NCBI RefSeq assembly: GCF_022376445.1
Contig: NW_025954981.1
Location: 186,001 to 250,000 of the forward strand
Direction: 5' to 3'
Source of the DNA: Fomitopsis serialis
Taxonomy: Eukaryota > Basidiomycota > Agaricomycetes > Polyporales > Fomitopsidaceae
DNA: 64,000 bases
In this document: in pieces, positions 25,200 to 36,157 of the stretch
Position numbering within the stretch: the first letter of the stretch is position 1
Layout of the letters: every line of letters begins with the position of its first letter
Translations under genes and position numbers: made by a program
The notes under the pieces: generated by a model
What the model saw: the letters and a program-made list of their open reading frames with translations, nothing else
Told to the model about the DNA's origin: nothing
Database searches by the model: none

Positions 25200-25656
25200 A
25201 ACTCACTCGGCCTGTCGCAGATGCCCTCCGGCGCCCGCGCTGAGGGCCCGGAGTGTGGTCTACGTGTACTCTTGCTCATCAACGCCCTCATCCTTACAGT
25301 GTACATCCTACCAGTACGTCTTCGCCGATATCGCAGGCTAGCCTAGTACTCGGTCACTGACACTCGCGCAGACGGACTTCGTGGTTGCAAGAGCATGGCG
25401 TCCCAGACATGGACATGTACGTCCTCCGAACCGTCGTTTCCACTGTGTCTTCTCTTCAGCACAGCTTACACTCCGCCGCAGCGCGACGACCGTCCTCCTC
25501 TCCCGTTCGGTCCTCAACCTGCGCGAGGCCGCGTTCGGCTCGCCGATGTCCAGAGCACGTCCCAGTCTCCGAGTCAGCTGTCCGACCTGCGTTCTCGGGG
25601 CTGTCGGAAGTCCTGCGACGGACGGAGCTGTAGAGGACTTGGCGGGACGCCTTTGA
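25200..25656 (+). pseudogene. DUF6533 membrane-protein relic
   Basis: This is the 3' part of a DUF6533-type gene. The last three exons are recognisable by comparison with the intact genes at 48.3 and 53.9 kb. They are a hydrophobic exon LRVLLLINALILTVYILP ending in GTACGTCTTC, a short middle exon ending GTACGTCC, and a final exon with SATTVLLSRSVLNLREAAFG, the family's C-terminal signature. The middle exon is out of frame with its neighbours and the 5' two-thirds of the gene is not recognisable. It lies alone, facing the SigF-like gene. Confidence 0.7.
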
Positions 25657-26004
25657 GATGCGGCCGCACGGGTGGCTCAGGACGTGTACCATCGTACTGT
25701 CGCGTCGTAGCAGTCCCTTGTACGCATCGATGCTGGTCTTCTGCAGATATCGTGTTGCTCACAGTGCGCAGGTACAGACGGCGACGTGTAGCATGCCGCA
25801 AGGGATGCTTACAGTCCGTTCGTACGCGGAGGCGCACCACCTCGAGTCGAGTCCATGTACTACTGCCAACTTACAAGAAAGACGAGGCTATATATCACGA
25901 TCTACAGTCTACCAGTGCACGACTCGCGCACATCAGAACACATACATATTGCACCACCCTCCGCTCCTCTTCCTCATCACGGTATTGGACCTACCCGCCA
26001 CGCA

Positions 26005-27089
26005 TCACTCATGAACTTCAAGGGCCTCTTCCGGCGTAGGCCACTCCTTGCTCGCGCGCTCCGCGACCGGGCTCTCCGCCTCCGCCTCCTCCTCGTCGCT
26101 TCCCTTCTTCCCATTGACGAGCCCGTGCTTCGTCACGTCCGCGTACGAGGTCTCCTCCTGTTCCGGCGGCGGTGCGTTCTCGCCAATGTGCTGCAGCTCC
26201 ACGTCCTTCCCGCGCTCACCAGGCCTCACGCTCCAGTACCCTGTCGCAGAGCGGTTCTGTGAGCGTCGGGTGTCAAAGGAGAGAGAAGAACGAGACGCAC
26301 CGAGAGCGCCGCCGAACCACGCGCCTAGGACACACGCCCAGGTGCCGAGAAGGAGGAGGGCGAGGAGGAATGGGACGAGCAGAGGCGCGACGAAGGTGAG
26401 GAGGTCTTCGGGGTGGTAGAAGTCTTCTTGCGCGGCGATCACGTAGAGCGGCTTCCCCTCCGGTGACGCGTACGGGAGCTCGCGCAGCGTGACGTGCGTG
26501 ATCAGCCTGTACCGATATCCTCCGTTCAGCACGCTGGTGGGTATCCGAGGAAGGACGAGGGTGCGCACCTGGACTCCGCGGAAGGCATAAACACGTTCCA
26601 CCGGACGTGGAAGCGCTGCACAATCTCGGCGTATATCTCCTTCCGCGGCTCGTCGTACACGACCTTCTTCACCTGCACGTGCAGGTACGGGCTCAACACG
26701 CGGTACCACTGGTACACGCGCAGGATCGTCTCGCGGCTCGAGGAGGTCGCGATGCCGGTCGGTGTGAGCAGGCGAACAACAAAGACAGGGAGCTTGTTCA
26801 AGTATGGAAGAGAGAGGGGGTAGGAGTAGTGCACAGGCGAGGCCTGCGAAGGGGGAAAGACGGTGGGGGGCTTGCTGGAGGGGGTACGGAGCAGAGGGGG
26901 TGGCGGAAGGAGGCGTCGGGGGCGAAGTACCTGTAAAGTTAGACAGATAATTGGTGTCTAATCAGCCGTAGGGAGTGAAGTAAAGCAGAGGGATGCGTAC
27001 CGGTAGATGGCGGCCCTTTGGATCTCCGGGTTGAGTGAAGCGGTGATGGCGAGGATTACATCCTCAATTTCCGCTGCTGGATTTTCCAT
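26005..27089 (-). CDS. SigF-like NTF2 domain membrane protein
   Basis: Five exons (27089-27001, 26930-26888, 26843-26569, 26506-26301, 26240-26005) join in phase to 282 aa. It starts MENPAAEIEDVILAITAS and continues with YFAPDASFRHPLC, ILRVYQWYRVLSPYLHVQVKKV and YAEIVQRFHVRWNVF, a fold I assign to the fungal SigF-like NTF2 family. A late hydrophobic segment (LLVPFLLALLLLGTWACVLGAW) looks like one membrane span, followed by an acidic, probably cytosolic tail. NTF2 folds often bind small hydrophobic ligands or act as dimers; no enzyme activity is assigned to this family that I know. Length is normal and no lesion is seen. The gene is divergent from ETR1 over a 1.4-kb gap. Confidence 0.8.
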
Positions 27090-28506
27090 GTTTCAACTTG
27101 ATTAAGTTGTCAGAAATGTTACGCTGCGTAAGATACGGGTGAAGGAAGGAGAGTAGACGGAGGCGGAGGCAGGAGGCGGGCGTCGTGAGGAAGGTGAGAA
27201 CGAGGTGACGTCACGCGTCGCAGCACCGGTGACGCGTATGTAAGCATGTGATTTCCCATTCCAGAACCACTCACATTTAAACTGAGAACGGAAAATCGCC
27301 ACACCATGATAACCTCATTAACATAAGTAGGTGCACAGATAGCACGAATTAGATGCGAATGCGAAGAACAATGCCATGAGCAGCATTAATCGCCGGGTAT
27401 GCTCGGTGCATACGCACCGTACGAAGGTTGCGCGACCACGTGACCGCATACGTCCAACCAGTGGCAGGACGCGCGCGCCGCGCCTGTAACGCTGAGGTTT
27501 ACCGGAATCCAGACTCTGATGTATTCAGAAACTCAGAATCCTCGCATACAATGGCTAATAAAGGAAGATTCACTGCGGAGAGCTGCATTATATAACGAAT
27601 AGCACCGCTCACGAGCTGCTAATTCAATGCTGAGTCCTACTAGTACTTACCGAGACGATGGTTCGTGACTAACGCGCAACATCCAACTTGAATATTTGGA
27701 CCTCTTGAAGCCTTGAGACTGTGAAGGCCAGAACCTGGAGGAGCTGCGGCATCCATTCATCGCCCGGACGGGTGATCATTCTCTTACTGCAGAATAGTTA
27801 CTTCTTTATCTGGCACCGTGCCTTTCTTTTCAGTCACCGATTGCTCGACTTCCAGCTGTCACGGTACTTCTCGCTCACCACCCTGCGTTGCTCACTCGCC
27901 ACGCGTCACGTTTCGGTCTCGAACGTCGTTGTCCACCTACATGACTATAATGTGTCATTATCTGTTCCTTTTTCGCTCTCGATGTTCCAGAATTCTTCGC
28001 CCACCCCATATGTACTTATAGCGAGCCCGGCTGCTTGTTCCCTTGTCGTACCTTTCCCCTCAACGTCAACCTCCACGCATATTTTCTTGCTCGCGTCCGC
28101 TCCCGGCAGCTCCCTTGCTCTCGACCAGCAGGCCTCAAGGTTAGTGTCAAGCTCGTGCCTTACTAGTACTTCATATGCCGCATAGTCGGAAGTCTGAAAT
28201 ACGATTGATGCCGTGTTGCCCTTCTCAATGTCATTTCGCCCGCGGCCGATATGCTGCATGATCTGACAGGGTCGAACTCAAGTCGAACTGGGGCGACCTC
28301 CCGGGACACGGTCTCCGAGTCGGCGATCAAACCGCCAACAGAAGGCATCGGGCTGCCCATCTACGATCTGAGATAGCGGGAGCCAATCTCCACGCCAAGT
28401 CACGGCCCTCCTCAGGCTGTTGTCATGAGGCCGTTCAGTATGTAACTCACTTGCAGCCCGCACCAGCAATTGTACTGTCTGACACCCCCTTAGATCATTG
28501 AACAGT
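27090..28506. other. Intergenic region, no clear gene
   Basis: Divergent intergenic space between the SigF-like gene and ETR1. A minus-strand frame at 27945-28259 is acidic and weakly protein-like but has no splice partner or recognised motif, so I do not call it. The rest shows nothing. Confidence 0.5.
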
Positions 28507-30042
28507 ATGTCGACCACAACTGCGAGCAGCGTACTCTCACGCGCAAAGAGTCTCGCCACCTCCCGCCTGTTCTCATCGACCGCCACGACCGCAGGACCCT
28601 CAGCGCATCGCGCCCTCATATTCCGACAGCACGGCGCGCTCAATGAAGCCCTCTCCACCCAAACCTTCCGCGCCCTACCACCGCCGAGCCCAGGGCTCGT
28701 CAACGTACGCGTGCGGCTCGCGCCCGTGAACCCGAGCGACGTGAACGTCGTCGAGGGTGTCTATCCGAACAAGCCCACGCCAGAAACACTTCTCACCCCC
28801 GAGTCGCACGGTGATCAAGCGTTCAGCGTTACGGGCGGCGAGCCCGTGCAGGGTGCGTCCGAGGAGGGAGGAGTGTACGTTCCTGGGAACGAGGGCGTGG
28901 CGGAGGTCACGGCAGTGGGCGAGGGCGTGGGTGGGCTGAAGGTCGGGGACTGGGTTGTGTTCGCGAAGACGCAACCGGGGACATGGGCGAGTGCGCGGCA
29001 GGTGGGTGAGCGGGATGTGATCAGGGTGGACAAGGGCGCGGGCGAGGTCTCAGCGGCGATGTTGTCTGTGAGTGTGCGCAAGTCGCGTGCGATGGCCGGT
29101 GTGAGCTGAGGTGTTTGGATGCGTACAGGTGAACCCTACTACGGCGCTGTGTATGCTGCGAGACTTTGTGCAGCTCAAGGAGGGCGACTGGATCGTGCAG
29201 AATGGTGCGCCCGGCGCTAACTGTGTGGTATGGATCTGACGGGCTGCTCCACGTGCGGCGACATAGGTGCTAACAGCGCGGTGCGTTTCTCCCTAACATC
29301 CAATATCTAACGTCTATCCATGCCTGGTGAATTGTCATTCGTGCACAGGTCGGCCAGCTCGTCATCCAAATTGCGGCTCAAAAGGGCATCCGCACACTCA
29401 ACTTCATCCGCAAGCGGTGCGTCCCTTCTCCAATCTGCGGCTCACACGTACTTACCGACTGGATCCAGACCAGAGCAGGATCTCAACGCACTTCAAGAAC
29501 ACCTCACCGCGCTCGGGGCGACACACACGCACACGTACGACGAGCTCACCGACCGAGCCTTCGTCGCGCACTACAAGGATCTCACCTCCCGCCAGCCGCC
29601 GCGCCTCCTCCTGAACTGCGTGTCGGGCCCGGAGACGACGGGGCTGCTCCGCCTGCTCGGGCGGGACGCGCAGCTGGTGTCGTACGGCGCGATGTCGAAG
29701 AAGCCGCTAGGGCTCCCGACGGGCGCGCTGATCTTCCGAGGGCTCGTCGCGCGGGGGTTCTGGATGAGCCGCTGGTATGAGGAGCATGCGCGGGAGGAGC
29801 GGGAGGCGCTGTTGCGGGAGCTCGTGGGGATGAAGGTGCGTGGAGGTGCGGGTGTCGTGGGTGGGCGGTGCTGATGACGCGGTGATGTGCAGTTGCGGGA
29901 GCCGAAGCATAGCGTATTTACGGTGCAGGGCGGGTGGAGCGACGAGGAGGCGGGGAAGAGGGTGAGGGAGGTGTTGGGCACCGCGGGTAGAGGTGCGGGC
30001 GGAGAGAAGGTGCTGTTGAGGGTTGAGGATCCGGTGGCCTGA
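28507..30042 (+). CDS. ETR1: Mitochondrial trans-2-enoyl-ACP/CoA reductase
   Basis: This NADPH-dependent enzyme does the last reduction in mitochondrial type II fatty-acid synthesis, the pathway that supplies the lipoic-acid precursor. Six exons, 28507-29067, 29129-29204, 29267-29280, 29349-29416, 29469-29835 and 29893-30042, join in phase to 411 aa. The N-terminus is a Ser/Arg-rich mitochondrial presequence (SVLSRAKSLATSRLFSS). The GroES-like domain has VRLAPVNPSDVNVVEGVYP, with the likely catalytic Tyr, and VPGNEGVAEV. The nucleotide-binding fold has GDWIVQNGANSAVGQLVIQIA. Further family blocks are LLLNCVSGPE, LVSYGAMSKKPL, FRGLVARGFWMSRWY and a C-terminal KVLLRVEDP. Exon 3 is only 14 nt and codes for the GANSA turn of the cofactor site, so gene finders may miss it. 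The ATG at 28507 was chosen because it opens the presequence. Confidence 0.92.
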
Positions 30043-30966
30043 GGGTATTTGACACGGGCCATGCGAAGGTGTGTGTACCTTTCCTTGGAACCAAGTGCGG
30101 ATATGAAGTCTTAATGTTCCCTGTCGGTGGGTAACTTACGTGCTAAAAGGCTGAACTAGAGGTTTAACATAGTCTCTTTAGGACACAGACCCCTCGGAGC
30201 CCGGATTCGAGCGCTTTGGTCGGTTCAACGTGTATGATGACATCCGATTTCACTCTGTTGCGTTGAACACTACCGATGGCCACCAGCTCAAGGCACAGCA
30301 TTGCCTGGACCACACAACGGAGCCAACGTGTGTATCAGTCTTCCTTCTACGATTCAACAAGTCCTCCGTGGTATTTATAGCACGTCGAGCTGTGGCTCGC
30401 TACACGAGTGTGGCCCAGGAAGCGTTGCGGCAGAAGATACCCCAGTGCGCGTAGACTGTCCGAATATAAACCGTGAGTCAATACAGTCCTTCTGGTCCTC
30501 GTTTCAGATTACCTCCTTCTGTGCATTCCACTCAACTCGTGGCGTGTGCCGCTGAGATCATGACGCGCCCGCTATATTACCCCCGGCCTGCCCATCACAG
30601 ATAAGGGTGTCTCGTTCGTGCAGGGAAGTGTATGTGCGGTCGTCCTTGTGCGTTGTGGATTGTATGCCGGTCTCAGTGAGCGGAAGGGCGTGTGCTGCAG
30701 GTTGTAAGTTAGGTTGCGGCGATTTCATCAGTAATTTTGACATGCCGCCACCAACTGACGCTTAGACCACAGATTGAATTGCGAGCCACTGCAAGGATGC
30801 GAATGGACTTTCCTGAGCAAAGACCTAAGTGTCGTAGTCCCCCAAATTGCTATGGACTCCTCTGCACCCACGATGCATATAGAGGATCGCGGTTTGCTGG
30901 ACGATATTCCCTCAGCGCAGCAGCCTACTACCCGAACATCTCTCCAGTCCCCAGTCCCCTCTCGCC
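30043..30966. other. Intergenic region, no clear gene
   Basis: Between ETR1 and the 378-aa gene. Small open frames only. A frame starting at 30871 (MHIEDRGLLDDIP) overlaps the start of the next gene out of phase and could be an upstream ORF of that gene. Confidence 0.4.
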
Positions 30967-32310
30967 ATGTCCCTTACGGTCCTTGACGAAGCAATCACTG
31001 GCAGTGCGCAGCCGTACAACGCTGACTACCTGCATAGTATAGTAAAGCGGCTCGTCAATGGTGCACCAGTGATCGTCATCGCACAGGTGAATGTCGCTTG
31101 TTCGGACGGCTGTGATGATTGCTGATGCTGTGGTATGTGTACTAGAGCAACGACGGCATCGAGGCTGGCACGCGAACCGAGTCGCCAGATTCGCCCACTA
31201 ACATACAGTCGATCCCCATCGAGCGAATGCTGCCCGGAGATGGCGTTCCCGGAGAAGAAATCAGGATAGTGAAGGAAGCTTCGGAGTCGATGAGTGCGCT
31301 CGAAGAGTGCAAAGAAGAGGTTGACCGATTAAAAGTCATGCTTGACGACCTGATGTGCGTTGTGCTCATTGTATCACTCCGTAGTTCATGAGCTGACCAT
31401 AGTGTCACAGCAAACACGACTGGGAGCGAGAGAAGTTGCAGGGTCTCCTGGACGCGATGTCAACGGTGCAAAGAGAAACCAACACAGGGCTCGAACTGTC
31501 CAGGAAGATCACCAGGTCTCACATCTTGTTCTGCCACCAAATGGCGAGCACACAGTAATGCCGCAAAAGTCGAGGAAGACGGGCATGTCGCGCGAGACGC
31601 GGACGTCGTCGCCACAGGACAGAGCGTCCGCGAATCATTCTCCGAGTTCTGCCATCACATCGACGCCTTGCAGAGTGCGTTGCATGACGTAGCTGAGCAG
31701 ATCGATAGTATACGAGAGAAGGGAAAACACTGGTTTCTTCATCTGCGCTGGCACATCGTATGGGCGAAGATACGGGAGTCCCTCCCCGAAATCCTGAGAG
31801 CGGTCGTGCAACTCATCTCCCACATCGGGAAGATCCTAGCCCTCGTTCACCCGGTCGCTAACGTCATCACTGCCCTTGCCGACGCTGTTCATGCACACCT
31901 CAGTAACACCAACGCTAAGAGCGCGCCACACGGTAAGTGGTGGACTCGTTCAAGTCACTGCGTATCAAGTCAATCTCGCTCATGCCGCTTTACAGGCGTG
32001 GAGGAGACTACCCACGAAGTACCCCATCACAATAAACAGCTACAATGAGATGAAGGAGATCCTGAATTTCATCCGCGAGAAGATGCCAATGCATGTCACG
32101 GAAGTACAAGACATGTTGAGGGACTGCTACACAAAGATGGAGCATCCGATGCTCAAAGTCGAAGATCAACTGGGTACGCATTACGTCCGCATGATGCCAG
32201 AGGACGCGGAGAGAGCAGCCGGCGTGTGGAGACAAATGGGAGACCGCCTGGACGAGGTGTTTAGATCCCACTGCCAGGAGACGTCGGGTGCGGATTCTCC
32301 TCGCTGCTAG
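30967..32310 (+). CDS. Unknown helical protein, 378 aa
   Basis: Five exons (30967-31086, 31146-31354, 31411-31515, 31556-31902, 31955-32310) join in phase with GT-AG introns of 40-59 bp. I do not recognise a family. The first 140 residues are charged, with coiled-coil-like heptads (ESMSALEECKEEVDRLKVML). The middle has a long amphipathic to hydrophobic helix (LPEILRAVVQLISHIG, then KILALVHPVANVITALADAV). The end is again charged and helical. No signal peptide is seen. Such a charged/hydrophobic/charged helical plan occurs in membrane-remodelling and in pore-forming proteins, but that is speculation. The large transposon's left end lies 21 bp after the stop codon, so the native 3' end is displaced. 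Confidence 0.65.
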
Positions 32311-32330
32311 TGCTCGGGCGGTGGTGGTTG

Positions 32331-32356
32331 CTACTGACGCTGAACCGGTAATGCAA
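32331..32356 (+). repeat. Left terminal inverted repeat
   Basis: Outer 26 bp of the 10.1-kb element, identical to the complement of 42411-42436. An inner TAATGCAA..TTTGCATTA pair follows at once. Confidence 0.85.
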
Positions 32357-32627
32357 TCACGTTTGCATTACTGTCCTGCACCCGCAACACAAAGGGTTTT
32401 CCCATTTTAACCTGCTAGACTTAGTTTCATACATCTTGAGCACACCCTTAAATATTTCAAGGCCAGAAGGAGGGCGGGAACATGTCGTCTGCACGTCTGC
32501 AAATGAGCGACTGTGTTCGCCCGCCAAAACTGGCGCTGCAGAATAGGCGCTGAAATCGCACCTTTCGATTTTTCCAGGCTATACCGGCATATCAATGTAT
32601 AGAATACCTGTAGTTAGCGCAAAAGGG

Positions 32628-32635
32628 TGTATACA
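32628..32635. repeat. Target duplication of nested element, left
   Basis: TGTATACA, identical to 35843-35850. The matching position of the undisturbed right arm (42213-42220) has the sequence once, between the same flanks. Confidence 0.85.
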
Positions 32636-33142
32636 TGAAAGGCCTGTACTTACCGGTGACTGCTCGCTCATGTATGAGCGAGGCGCCGTCATGTATGAAC
32701 GAGGCGCCGTCGGTCGCTACCCGATATAGCAGCGGCGCCGGGGTAGCCCGGTCCCTTCGCCCGCGGCGGGGCAGCACCACTGGCGCGCGATGCGAGCTGC
32801 CCGATATGGATGAACATCGGGGTCAGTGGCATCTGAGATCAGGTACATACGATCCCGCCCTGCCTGCTACGTGGCGTCAGTTTCGGCCATGCCGGGGAGC
32901 CCGCAACGAGCCGAGCGAGCGGTGAGCGCTTCCGCTTGCCGTTTGCGACCTCCACCAGCCTCCACTCCACCGTCCCACGTCGGTCACCGACGTTGTTAGA
33001 GAACAGCGCGCATGGCAACAGCGAGCATGCAGAGATTGGCCCTGCATGCAGATATAGCCGACGCTAGCAACGAGGTGAGTGCAGACACACACAGGAGCGA
33101 GCGAGCTGACCTTGTTTACAGGGCGGCGACGTGGAGTACAAC

Positions 33143-34032
33143 GCGCGTGTCGACCGCGAGGGCGTAGGGCTTATGCCTCGCATGCAAACGCAGCCCACGG
33201 ACGGATCACATGGACGCGAGGGCAGGCGAGCGAGCAGGCTGAGGGGCGGGTAGGCCGACTGGCGGGCAGGCCGACGGGCATGCAGGCCGACGGGCGGGCC
33301 GGCAGACGGACAAGCGAGCGGACGGGTGGGCAAGCGGATGGATAGGAGAGCGAGCAGACGGGAAAGTGAGTAGGCGACAGCACACGCCCACCGCGAGCGT
33401 GCTAGGCGAATGCCCAGCACGCAGACACAGCCGACGGATGCACACGCAGGCGGGAAAACGGGTTCATGGGCAGGCGAGCGGGCGGACGAGCGGGAGGGGC
33501 AGGCGGACGGGCAGGAGAGCAAACGGGCGGGAGAGCGAACGGGCGGGAGAGCGAACGGGCGGGAGGGCGGACGGGCGGGAGAGCGGACGGGCGGGAGAGC
33601 GGACGGGCGGACGGGCGGACGTGCGGACGGGCGGACGTGCGGACAAGTGGGCGAGCTGCGAGCAGGCAAGGAGATGAGCAAACAAGGAGACGAGTGGGTG
33701 GGCGAGTAGAAGAGAAGGTGAGCGGGAAAGTGGGTGGGTGGGCGAGTGAGAGGGCAGGCGGGCCAGAGGGAAAGCGAGCGAGAGGGAAAGCGAGTGAGAG
33801 GGAAAGCGGCGGGCGGGCCGTGGGCACAGAGTGCGGATGAGCATTACACGCACGGCGACCGCGAGCGTGCAGGGCGAATGCCCAGCACGCAAGCACGGCC
33901 GACGAACAGAAGGCGGGCGCGTGAGTGAACAGCGAGTGAGCGCGACGGTGGGCAGGGCCGGGGCACGCAACACACGCCAACCGTGAGTGCGCCAGGCGAC
34001 TGCCCTACCGCCCCTGCACGTAGACACGGCCA
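33143..34032. repeat. GC-rich minisatellite with hairpin units
   Basis: The core at 33525-33604 is five exact-length 16-mers (GGGCGGGAGAGCGGAC and close variants), followed at 33605-33644 by five 8-mers (GGGCGGAC/GTGCGGAC). Degenerate versions run on both sides. Four copies of a second unit (near 33143, 33380, 33848 and 33968) contain an imperfect hairpin with a GAAT-like loop, clearest at 33397-33422 and 33865-33890. The G-rich strand could form G-quadruplexes. The long open frames across this block are by-products of the repeat. Confidence 0.85.
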
Positions 34033-34469
34033 AGATGTTAGTAAATAGAGACATTGTAATGGTAGTAATAACATGTTCTATGCATATACAGCAGCCATCG
34101 CGGCCAATCCACCCGAAGTAGACGATTCATGGCTCGCAACTCAGAGAACCACTACACTAGTGTAGAAAGACATCCCTACCGAATACAAGAACAGCTTTTG
34201 TGTTGTACTGCACCTCCATATTTGTATTCCTCCGGTATATGTAACTAGGCATGTATCTAGTCCCTATTGTAGCATAAAAGACATGCATACATAGTGCAAA
34301 AACGACCCGAACACGAGTCGGCGATATGTTGCAGCTCTCAGTGGGACCTTTAAACGTGTTCTGATTGGCCAGGAACAGCCCGACGACATCGGGGTTGCCC
34401 AATCTGGTGAGGCAACAAATAGACGCAAACGTTGGTTTTACGGGGGCGCCCACAAAGCTCACTCACTGC

Positions 34470-35340
34470 GTCCACAGCTCTACCTCTACCCACCCCAGAC
34501 CAGCCCTTGGACTAGCAAAAACAGCGGCACATTGACCAGCACGAACGGCGCGTCCGCAGGTACAAATGGGCCATGTCAGCAGGGATGAATAGGGCCGTGT
34601 CAGTGGGTAGTACTACCAGTGGGTACGAACGGCGGCAGGTCAACAAACACGAATGGTGCGTCGGTGGGTACGAACGGCAGCACATCGATCAGTAGAGTCG
34701 CCGCGGGCTACACGGGCGGTGCCATGCGTGCCGCGATCATCGACGGCGTCGACTGCAGCTCGTACATCCCTTCCTCCTCTTCCCAAACATTGCCGCTAAC
34801 ATGTCGATTTGTCGCAAGGATGACCATCTCAGCCTCCATGGGAGGCTGCGTGCGTATTGCAGCTGGTTCCTCCAGAGCCTGCAAGCCATTGTACACGTCC
34901 GTGAGTCCGAGGTCGGCGGGCGCAGTGCGGATTCTGTCGAACATGGCCTGCGTCGGCGCGGGCTTGGTGGAGGTGAATGAGGCTTACCTGCCATCACAGC
35001 TGTGGTACGTAACGCTCGCCATCCAAAATCTCCAGCTCTTTGCCATCCCGCGCACGGAGTCGCTCGCCTGCGCAAGCGCGACCTGACCTCTGCACGGCTC
35101 TATAGTATATACGTTCTTCACAAGCCCATGACTGCTGCACGACCTCACCAACATGCACACCCTCGTGCTCACCACGGGTATGCTCGGCTGCAGGACACCG
35201 CAGATTCTTGAGAGTGTCGTGGATGTCGTGGAGGAGCGCAAGCGTGGGACGGAGCATATGGAGGATGTTGAGCTTGCGGGGATGCTCGCGAGGGATTTTT
35301 TTGGTGCCCATCCTGGAGCACAGCACACTGTACATCATTG
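34470..35340. other. Possible coding remnant in nested element
   Basis: Both strands have protein-like frames: minus 34944-34708 (MFDRIRTAPADLGLTDVYNG) and plus 35153-35341 (MLGCRTPQILESVVDVVEER). I could not join them into one gene or match a family. They may be remains of a captured gene or chance frames. Confidence 0.25.
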
Positions 35341-35842
35341 ATACTTATACTAATATATATTGTTTCTACTATTGCGCTGTTTGTTAGGGTGTGACGAATT
35401 GTCAGGGCCTGAAACATACCAAACTGTAATCGGGAGGGCTGCCGCTTTATGACTCGCCTTCGCACAACACTGGAATTAGTAAATAGCATTGCAAAGAACA
35501 AAAGTTAATCTAGTGTTTGTCACAGAGCGCAACATACAGCGTGTATGTCATGGAGCACGACATACACACTATATACGGCACCATGCCTAGCCCTAGAACA
35601 TGTCAGATCTCACTGATCGTACATCACGATCGTTTTCGCCCGATGGCGCGAAGAGCGCGCGACAGCACCTATTTTGGGTAGGCGGCGGCGGCGGCGCCGC
35701 GAGCTGTCCCCAGCACCGGGTGACCTAAGCTGTCCCCAAAGGGCAGCTGCCTCTTTGGGTAGTGAGCACGGCGCCTCGCTTATACATGAGCGAGTGGCGG
35801 CTCATGTATGAGGAGCAGCCCCCGGTAAGTACAGGCCTTTCA

Positions 35843-35850
35843 TGTATACA
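35843..35850. repeat. Target duplication of nested element, right
   Basis: TGTATACA, partner of 32628-32635. It is followed by CAGGCCCCCGGC, where the intact right arm has GGCCCCCGGC, a 2-base CA difference. Confidence 0.85.
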
Positions 35851-36157
35851 CAGGCCCCCGGCAACTACCCTTGATCTTTGTCCGCGTCAAGGGCCCCGAT
35901 TTGCCCTTGTCCACCCAATGTTTTCGCGGTCACTCACCCAATATCGGACAAGGTTGGTCACCCTGTCACGTCACGTGCCGTTTGTCACGCGTATCTGTCA
36001 CGTTATTTTCGCCTCTCGTCTGTGAACCCAGGCGCACCGAAAACTTGCATCCCTACACTGTTTTGAGCAGTGCAAATGCACGGTCTATACGCAGAGATCA
36101 TTGTAATGCACCTATGATAGTAAATAGTACATGAGAATCCAGAATATGACAGCCACT

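Larger units (their letters stand above)
32636..35842. mobile_element. 3.2-kb nested TIR element
   Basis: The ends are TGAAAGGCCTGTACTTACCGG (32636) and its inverted complement (ending 35842). An 8-bp duplication TGTATACA lies on both sides. A further subterminal motif, CTCGCTCATGTAT.AGCGAGGCGCCGT, occurs near both ends in inverted orientation. Eight-bp duplications are typical of hAT, P and KDZ-type elements, among others. Inside are the GC minisatellite (33.1-34.0 kb) and short frames at 34.6-35.3 kb but no recognisable transposase, so it appears non-autonomous. Confidence 0.85.

Noticed and set aside
27945..28259. Acidic minus-strand frame of 104 codons
   Set aside because: Composition is protein-like but there is no recognised motif and no splice-compatible neighbour. 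The opposite strand is also open.
31933..31995. GTAAGTGG..TTTACAG as an intron of the 378-aa gene
   Set aside because: It leaves the last exon out of phase. An intron at 31903-31954 (52 bp) restores the frame.
33064..34054. Several long open frames rich in Arg, Pro, Ala or Gly on both strands
   Set aside because: They follow directly from a GC-rich repeat whose unit lengths (16 and 8 bp) leave most frames free of stops. They are low-complexity, overlap in several frames and have no start context.
34619..35086. 155-codon plus-strand frame with TNGAS-type repeats
   Set aside because: The opposite strand is open too, and the frame partly reflects a short local repeat (GGTACGAACGG). No motif supports it.
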